A DNA stretch of 64,000 bases from Halichondria panicea. Its lineage: Eukaryota; Porifera; Demospongiae; Suberitida; Halichondriidae. Below the pieces are notes generated by a model. That model was not told where the DNA came from and ran no database searches. It saw only the letters and a program-made list of their open reading frames with translations. Location of the stretch: contig NC_087386.1 in assembly GCF_963675165.1 (NCBI RefSeq), forward strand, positions 3,850,169 through 3,914,168. The letters run 5' to 3'. How positions within the stretch are numbered: position 1 is the first letter of the stretch; each line of letters opens with the position of its first letter. This document shows positions 58,558-64,000 of the stretch, piece by piece. Both the position numbers and the translations under genes were made by a program.

Positions 58558-60021
58558 TCATACAGTGTTGAAAGAGCTCTCAACAATGGCTGAATTGAGC
58601 GACATTGTAAATTGGTCATAACCAGCACTCATGTTGGAGGGAAAGATTAGCGTCTTGGAGCAAGTTTGGGCAACTATAGTACCAAGATCATCATCTTCAC
58701 AAGCTTTAATATGAATTGATCTTGGCTGAGGATAGACTGAGCCAGTTGCAAAAATTAAGAATTTTTCGAGCACTGCAAAGTGTACATAATAATTATACAT
58801 AATTTTACAATCTCCTTACATTTTTCAGTTGATTCTTGAATAAATTTCTTCAAAAAATTCATCAACTCCAGTGATTCGTCATTGTTTCTGATAGTCTCCA
58901 GCACTGATTCATTAGATACAGCCCCCGTGTACGTGAGCAGCCGAATGAAAAGGTCTGGGAAAGCTCTGACAGCATGTAGAATTCCAGCATTTCGCAGGCC
59001 CTCACAGAATTGGTCAAGAAACCTGGAAACTCTGAAGACTGCCTCAAAACAGACAATTTCCTGCCCAATTACATGTTGGTTTTTTACCTGTGGGGGGAGA
59101 GTTAATGTGTGTATTGACAAAAGAACTAATTATTTAGCAGGTATAGAGGCAAACGCAAATATACTATGAGCAAATTTACCGTCACCAGCTGAGAAATCCC
59201 ACAACGTTGGAGAACTTGCAGAGTGACGTCCATCTGGGTGACAGCTGCCATTTCCTCGCTGGTGTTTGCATCTTGCATCTATAGGAAATACATAAAAAGA
59301 AGTTCAATACAGTATACTCTCAGACCTGTTTCAACACGAAACTTGCGTCCGCTGGCAAATCCTCCATACAAGCAGACTGTAGGGCCATCTCTTCTCCAGC
59401 CACAATGTACCAGAAGCAAGTAGGTGACAGATAGGGGAAGCCAACACCATCCTGGAATATACTGTGTGCAACTATCCCTCCAAGCACCTTGAGTAAGCCT
59501 GAAGATCGAGCTTCAGCTGAACACACAGGGCGAAGGTGGTGATCTGGCCCATCAAACAATTTCACGTGCTGGTTGCTTGCAAAGTCATGGAGCACTGTGG
59601 TGTAAATTTGACGCCTCACTCCACCGGTATCAATGGCCGGCTGCCCTTCAAGACTCACTTGCAGGTGTGTCAGATATTTGAATGAGGACTGCTTGTAGCA
59701 AGCTACTATGTCACTCCACACATCTTCAGCATACACTCTAACTCTCAGCCGTGGCAATTCGTCAAAGCGATCGTTCACCATTTTCAACAATGCTGAAAGA
59801 GTGGGACCAGACAATAAACACTCACTCGATGTTTCACTGTCTTCTCCAGACAACACATACACCTCCTTCACTTGTTTTGCACTAATTTCGCAAGAAACAA
59901 ATGTTTCTAGGAGCAAATCCAGTGCATTCCATTGTTTGTTAGACGTGGATGGTTGACAGTGCATAGGAGTGGTACCCAGAGTAGAATGAATGATGATAAT
60001 CATTGACAACAGGCAACCCAA
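58558..60021 (-). CDS. Stand-alone HECT-type E3 ubiquitin ligase of the mobile element
   Basis: Four phase-consistent exons (60021-59326, 59278-59180, 59087-58820, 58772-58558) encode about 425 aa, close to one HECT domain of about 350 aa with no substrate-binding modules. N-lobe signature: VSLEGQPAIDTGGVRRQIYT, then LKVLGGIVAHSIFQDGVGFP. C-lobe: FLIFATGSVYPQPRSIHI and the catalytic-Cys segment VAQTCSKTLIFPS, then a short terminal helix. The catalytic Cys is kept. It resembles G2E3-like HECT proteins linked with transposons in other animals. The first Met lies inside the right terminal arm; MHCQPSTSNKQ about 20 codons in is an alternative start just inside the arm boundary. It faces the integrase gene. 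Its role in transposition is not known to me. Confidence 0.85.
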
Positions 60022-60241
60022 TTATTGACAACATCACGATAGTTTATTGACAATGAATCGGATAATTATTGACAATAGGCACCCAATTATTGACAAACAT
60101 GACGATAGTTATTGACAATGAATCGGATAATCATTGACAATAGGTAACCCAAGTATTGACAATCACATTACATCATTGTCAACATATTTCGCCATTGACA
60201 ATATTTTTCACTATTGAATAATGAAACAAATGGAGCGCCAT
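59997..60241. repeat. Right terminal inverted arm of the large element
   Basis: About 245 bp mirroring 47129-47373 almost base for base, with the same spaced TTGACAAT motifs. It overlaps the first codons of the HECT frame and is its only upstream sequence within the element, hence a candidate promoter. Confidence 0.85.
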
Positions 60242-60371
60242 ATATACACACCCTCATTGAACCATAGACTACTCTATCTATGATTGATATACACACCCTC
60301 ATTGAACCATAGACTATATACTCTATCTATGATTGAACACCCATAGCAGCATAAACCATAGATAGGGTAAA

Positions 60372-60817
60372 GACGTGACAGAGGAGGTCGGACATCACTT
60401 CAACTTTCACTAATTATGACCTTTTAATCACATTCCAGGCCAAATTGCTTTTCGTTTTTGCTGACTTAGCAGTAGCGTCCTGTACTTCTGCTAGTCTCTA
60501 TTTTGGCCGCCCTCTAAAAGTTGGGCGGCTAATCACGAGTATAATAATGTTATAGAGGGCGACTGATTTATGAGACAATATTTCTGCACGGTTTTTGTCG
60601 CTGAATCTGTTGACAGCTAGTTGTGTTTGGTGTCTATGATGGTTACTGGACCTAACCCTATCAGCACATAATAGCCATACTAGCTAGCTAGATCCTCCTA
60701 GATCCAGTCGTGTTCTACTGCTGAGTCAGCAAAAACGAAAAGCAATTTGGCCTGGAATGTCATTAATAAAAGGTTATAATTTAATAGTGAAAGTTCAAGT
60801 GATGTCCGACCTCCTCT
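60372..60817. mobile_element. Inverted-repeat element, AGAGGAGGTCGGACATCACT ends
   Basis: The left arm from AGAGGAGGTCGGACATCACT through GCTTTTCGTTTTTGCTGACT matches the right arm inverted, over about 100 bp with small indels. The middle has no ORF. It is probably a non-autonomous DNA element. Confidence 0.7.
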
Positions 60818-60827
60818 GGGGTAAAGA

Positions 60828-61312
60828 GGGATTGGAAACGGAAGTACCCTCGAAGTACCATCGGTGTATCTCCGCGGTTTTAATCGAGGCTTACTTTTTA
60901 ACACGAGGGCTAACATGAATAATTCATGAGAATTGTTTTGGAAGTCCACGAGCAGTTCTGCTGCTAAATATAAACTTTCTCTAATACTTGAGGCCATTTG
61001 GGACACAGGACACTATTTAGTTACAAAGCCTTAGCTATATCAAAGGTACTATAGGAACACAAGCATGAAAAAGCGCTCTGTGTACCTCTCTACTTCACGA
61101 CAATCAAGATTATATTTTCTCTGTTTCCAATTGATACCTACTATCAGGGGGCATGTGATTCAGTAATGGGGGTAGCTCTGAGATGTATGCTTTGGACACA
61201 ATAAGTTTCCCGGGCTTTTGCGGGAGTTATGAGGAGATACACGGATGGTTCCAGAGCCACTACGTAGACTTCATTGTAAAACATCACGTGAATCACTTCC
61301 GTTTCCAATCCC
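60828..61312. mobile_element. Repeat family R3, copy with intact TIRs
   Basis: Ends GGGATTGGAAACGGAAG / CTTCCGTTTCCAATCCC are exact inverted repeats of 17 bp (the left followed by TACCCTCG). It is homologous throughout to 43471-43968 in ALAD intron 4. It ends about 35 bp before the SPR start codon, so it likely supplies part of that gene's upstream region. Confidence 0.75.
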
Positions 61313-61347
61313 TAGCCCTATCTGCGTAACAGATAAACTAAGACGAG

Positions 61348-62622
61348 ATGGGTTTATTTCAGAAGAGGAGCTTTTGTGTGGTGACAGGTGCCAGCAGAGG
61401 CCTGGGGAGAGAAATAGCGCTCCAGTGCTCCAGGGAGTGGAGCAAAGAAGGTAAGAACATCTGTATGGTAAGAACTCGTTTGGAGCTATGTGTAAAAACT
61501 GGTGGCCAAGTAGTAGTCGAGCGCCGCCGCCCTCCTTGAAGGAGGTCGAGAATCAAGCCTGTCCACAGTTTTGTTCTGGCCTGTTACGCAATAGTATCAT
61601 GAAATCATTCATTCTATGTGGGTGCTAACCAATAGCAATGAATATCATTATTTTATTAAAGTGGGTGTTGGCCTCGCCTCTCAGTCAATCCAACGTGTGC
61701 AAAATTCACACGTGGTACAGTTGAGTGGGTGTGATCAATCCCCTTGAGATACTGCAATCTGATTGGAGCTGGTGGAATTCCAACAACAGAACAAAACTGT
61801 GGATAGGCTTGATTCCTGACCTCCTTCTGGGCAACGGTAGAGGGCGGCGGCGCCCGACTAGCCAAGTAGCTAGATCTATATAGGAACCAGATCATCCATA
61901 CTGATAGAACGTACTGTAAGCCATTGTATTCTCCATTGCTATCATACACAGGTGTATTCTGTGACATGGTCTTGACAGCTCGTAACCGCAAAGCTCTTGA
62001 AGAGACGAGAGACATCATTATGTCACAATCTCATGGAATTACAGTGCATATCGTAACTGGCGACCTAAACAACATGGAGAGCCTGTCAACTGTCTGTCTG
62101 GAAATTATGAGCTTTTACGATTCCTCCAAGCACGATCAAGGAGTGCTAGTACACAATGCTGCCACAATGAATGAGTTTGTACCTTTTCTTTCACAAATCG
62201 ACCCATTCAAAATTCAGTCCTTTCTAAATACGAATGTTACGTCTATGATTGTACTGACTACACAATTTCTATCAGCTTTAAACGGTGACAAGCACTATGT
62301 GATTCATATCACTGCCAACGTTGCTTCACAGTATTCCAAGTGGTTCACTCTCTACTCTGTTAGCAAAGCAGCTAGAACAGCTTTTATGGGGTCTCTCAAG
62401 GAAGAGTTGCCAGATGTCCGTCAACTGAACTATAGCCCTGGTCCCTGCGACACTGATATGTTGAAGGAGTTACCACCACACGTTTACTCCGTGGATGACC
62501 TTGATGATCACCAACTTCGGCTTCTCACAGCTGAAGAGTCCATTAGTAAGATGGTTGGTGTTTTGAAAAAGGATGAATTTGAAAATGGGTGTACTATAGA
62601 CTTTTTTGATCGCAAAATATAG
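61348..62622 (+). CDS. SPR: Sepiapterin reductase
   Basis: Two exons (61348-61450 and 61952-62622) join in phase to about 257 aa (human 261). It is a short-chain dehydrogenase that catalyses the final NADPH-dependent step of tetrahydrobiopterin synthesis in the cytosol. The nucleotide-binding TGASRGLGREIA motif is at residues 13-24, followed by TARNRKALEE. The VHNAATMNEF stretch replaces the usual NNAG. The catalytic Tyr and Lys are in LYSVSKAARTAF (YxxxK). The sepiapterin-reductase-specific LNYSPGPCDTDM and the C-terminal KDEFENGCTIDFFD are diagnostic. The intron contains a MITE with a 9-bp target duplication. Only 35 bp separate the start codon from an R3 element, so the promoter may lie in repeat DNA. 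Confidence 0.92.
61514..61860. mobile_element. MITE with 9-bp target duplication in the SPR intron
   Basis: Ends TAGTCGAGCGCCGCCGCCCT and GGGCGGCGGCGCCCGACTA are inverted. The flanks GCCAAGTAG (61505-61513) and GCCAAGTAG (61861-61869) are a perfect 9-bp target-site duplication, the length typical of Mutator-like elements. Its inner arms carry GGAGGTCGAGAATCAAGCCT-like sequence, matching the pattern of 48001-48312. Confidence 0.85.
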
Positions 62623-62790
62623 CTCCTCACAGCTGAAGAATCCACGACGACCACGAGTAATAATTATATAAAATGGTTGATGCCTTTACTGTATATATAA
62701 TTATACTGTTGATAGTAATTATCATAATCTGTGTACAGTATTAAATATAATACTAATTATGTATGATGTGATTTGCAGAATTCTGTGTGC

Positions 62791-63914
62791 TCACATCCTA
62801 TAGTAGTTGTCAATAATAGTTTTCACGTTCTCAAACGCTTCCCTAAATACAGTTTCCTCACAGTTATATTTCTGATACCAATGTAAATATGCTTTCTCAT
62901 CAAACATCATTTTGGCATTCTCATGTACGCTTCTCATGTAGTCACCAGCCTGAGAGGTGTTTGCTAAAATAGACACACATTTTTTCTCTTGAAAGTGTGG
63001 CTCTTTACTAAACCAGAAATCTACTGGAAATGGATTCCAAGCAACTGTGTTGTAAATCCGTTTTAGTTTATTGCCAACAGATTTTGTGTTCTTCATCAAA
63101 GTGTCCATGTTACTGTTGTTGCCTCTAGCGATGAAAATAAGTGAAGATGTGTGTGTGGGAGGGGTGGGGTGTGTGCAGGAAGTGATGAGCTGCTCCCAAG
63201 TCGTAGTAGATCTTGAGGAGTCCGTGTGATGTGGAGTAATGAACTTGGTGGACGGGTCGGGACAGAGAGACCTCATCATGTCGAGTGGCTCAAAGCATCC
63301 CATGCTGCATTTAATATAATTATGGAAGCATCGAAACTGTAGATATTTGGCTCTCAATTAATGGCAATTTTATCTCTAATAGATCTATACTATTATATAC
63401 TGTCCTATAGTACAGTAAGGGTGCCAAAACACGCAAAGTCATAATCGTAGAGCTATATAGCGTATACAAACTAATGTGAAAGCGCCTATCATTATATTTT
63501 TATCACACTTTTATTCTAGGCCTGTACAATGTCCATTTGATAATTGCAAAATTGCATAATGTTTTCATAGCCTTAAAATTGGGCAAAACTAATTTTTATG
63601 CTGCATTGGGACTCCACAGTGGTAAGAATACACTACCGAGACATTTTGAGATATTGGCGTTCATCTCTGCCAGGGACTGATGTCCTCCTCTCGTCATTGC
63701 CTGCCCACTTGCTTGTCTCTTTATCTGCTCCAGCACGGAGTCATTCCGTAGGAGCAGAATAGCATCACAGTAGCGTTGCACCCAGGAGAGACAGAGGAGG
63801 GAGTTGTAGTGTTGTAATGGAGTCTCTCCTTGCTCAAAGGGAGCTACAAGTATGGAGAGGAGGTATGCCAGGGGGTATTCATCGCGTAGACGCTCAACCA
63901 GTGCAGAGCCAAGT
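62791..63914 (-). CDS. TUBD1: Delta-tubulin, C-terminal exons (partial, continues past right edge)
   Basis: Two minus-strand exons are visible: 63914-63618 and 63304-62791 (stop at 62791). The first begins GLGSALVERLRDEYPLAYLL right after an AG acceptor, which is the segment after the tubulin GTP-binding GTGSG loop, and contains QHYNSLLCLSWVQRYCDAIL. The second has WNPFPVDFWFSKEP and FDEKAYLHWYQKYNCEETVF, which align with the C-terminal helices of delta-tubulin (AYIHQY..G) rather than alpha, beta, gamma or epsilon. Delta-tubulin acts in centriole triplet microtubules. The exons join in phase (CT|C). The N-terminal GTPase half lies beyond 64000. 63915-64000 is intron. Confidence 0.85.
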
Positions 63915-64000
63915 CCTGGATAACATTCATACAATGTTTAAATGGGTTCACAGTCAATCATGAACGCATGCTCTATGAATCAATAGCCAATGCACACATA

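Larger units (their letters stand above)
47129..60241. mobile_element. 13.1-kb TIR mobile element carrying integrase and HECT ligase
   Basis: The left arm (47129-about 47373) and right arm (about 59997-60241) are inverted copies of about 245 bp that I read as identical apart from a two-base difference near the inner end. Both start ATGGCGCTCCATTTG from the outside. Each arm is built from repeated TTGTCAAT motifs in a unit of about 60 bp that recurs with ATTATCCGATTCA and ATAATTGGG. On the left the motif array runs on to about 47580. Inside are an intact integrase reading in from the left and an intact HECT ligase reading in from the right, so each is next to an arm that could serve as its promoter. 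No clear target-site duplication is visible (flanks CAATGTATGA and ATATACACAC). A MITE at 48001-48312 and a retroelement at about 50255-58311 are nested inside. The family name is uncertain. Confidence 0.85.
60242..61347. other. Intergenic region with two inverted-repeat elements
   Basis: Just outside the large element is a two-copy 58-60 bp direct repeat (ATATACACACCCTCATTGAA units, 60240-60340). Then comes an inverted-repeat element (60372-60817; arms of about 100 bp starting AGAGGAGGTCGGACATCACT) and the R3 element at 60828-61312. No gene. Confidence 0.7.

Overview
The window reads as a gene-dense, intron-rich animal nuclear genome. Most introns are short GT-AG introns and the intergenic spaces hold many small inverted-repeat elements. 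Several genes are close matches to animal orthologues: ABHD16A, PPIL1, RABGAP1, ALAD, sepiapterin reductase and delta-tubulin. I infer a sponge (Porifera, probably a demosponge). The reasons are the compact layout, the beta-helix plus multi-membrane-span receptor-like gene of a type I associate with sponges, and the pair of intronless type II membrane glycosyltransferase-like genes. No species can be assigned from the sequence alone.

Layout, left to right. A possible divergent gene runs off the left edge (5' exon near 1.4 kb). ABHD16A (+) fills 1.8-12.0 kb with 21 exons. A GT92-type glycosyltransferase (-, 13.0-14.3 kb) and a fucosyltransferase-like type II membrane protein (+, 15.0-16.3 kb) are both intronless and divergent. 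PPIL1 cyclophilin (-) lies at 18.3-20.9 kb. RABGAP1 (+, 21 exons) spans 22.5-36.2 kb. One of its introns holds an antisense, frame-broken beta-helix/multi-TM gene and another holds an intron-containing tRNA-Leu(CAA). A three-domain gene follows (+, 36.5-40.2 kb): 2-oxoglutarate oxygenase, F-box and actin-related domain. A 0.9-kb inverted-repeat element with a target-site duplication comes next, then ALAD (+, 41.3-45.9 kb).

The most unusual region is 47.13-60.24 kb, a 13.1-kb mobile element bounded by nearly identical inverted arms of about 245 bp built from repeated TTGTCAAT-like motifs. Just inside the left arm is an intact integrase (SAM-like segment, helix-turn-helix, DDE core). Just inside the right arm, convergent with it, is an intact stand-alone HECT ubiquitin ligase. 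The middle is invaded by an 8-kb decayed tyrosine-recombinase-type retroelement with the A1...B1-A2-B2 split-repeat order of Ngaro/PAT elements. That retroelement region in turn contains minisatellites and a broken DUF6589-like gene.

To the right, after two inverted-repeat elements, lie sepiapterin reductase (SPR, + strand, 61.3-62.6 kb) and the C-terminal exons of delta-tubulin (TUBD1, - strand, 62.8-63.9 kb), which continues past the window. The host genes belong to unrelated pathways (lipid hydrolysis, Rab GAP, haem and pterin synthesis, splicing cyclophilin, centriole tubulin), so I see no operon-like logic. The coherent system here is the integrase-HECT element.
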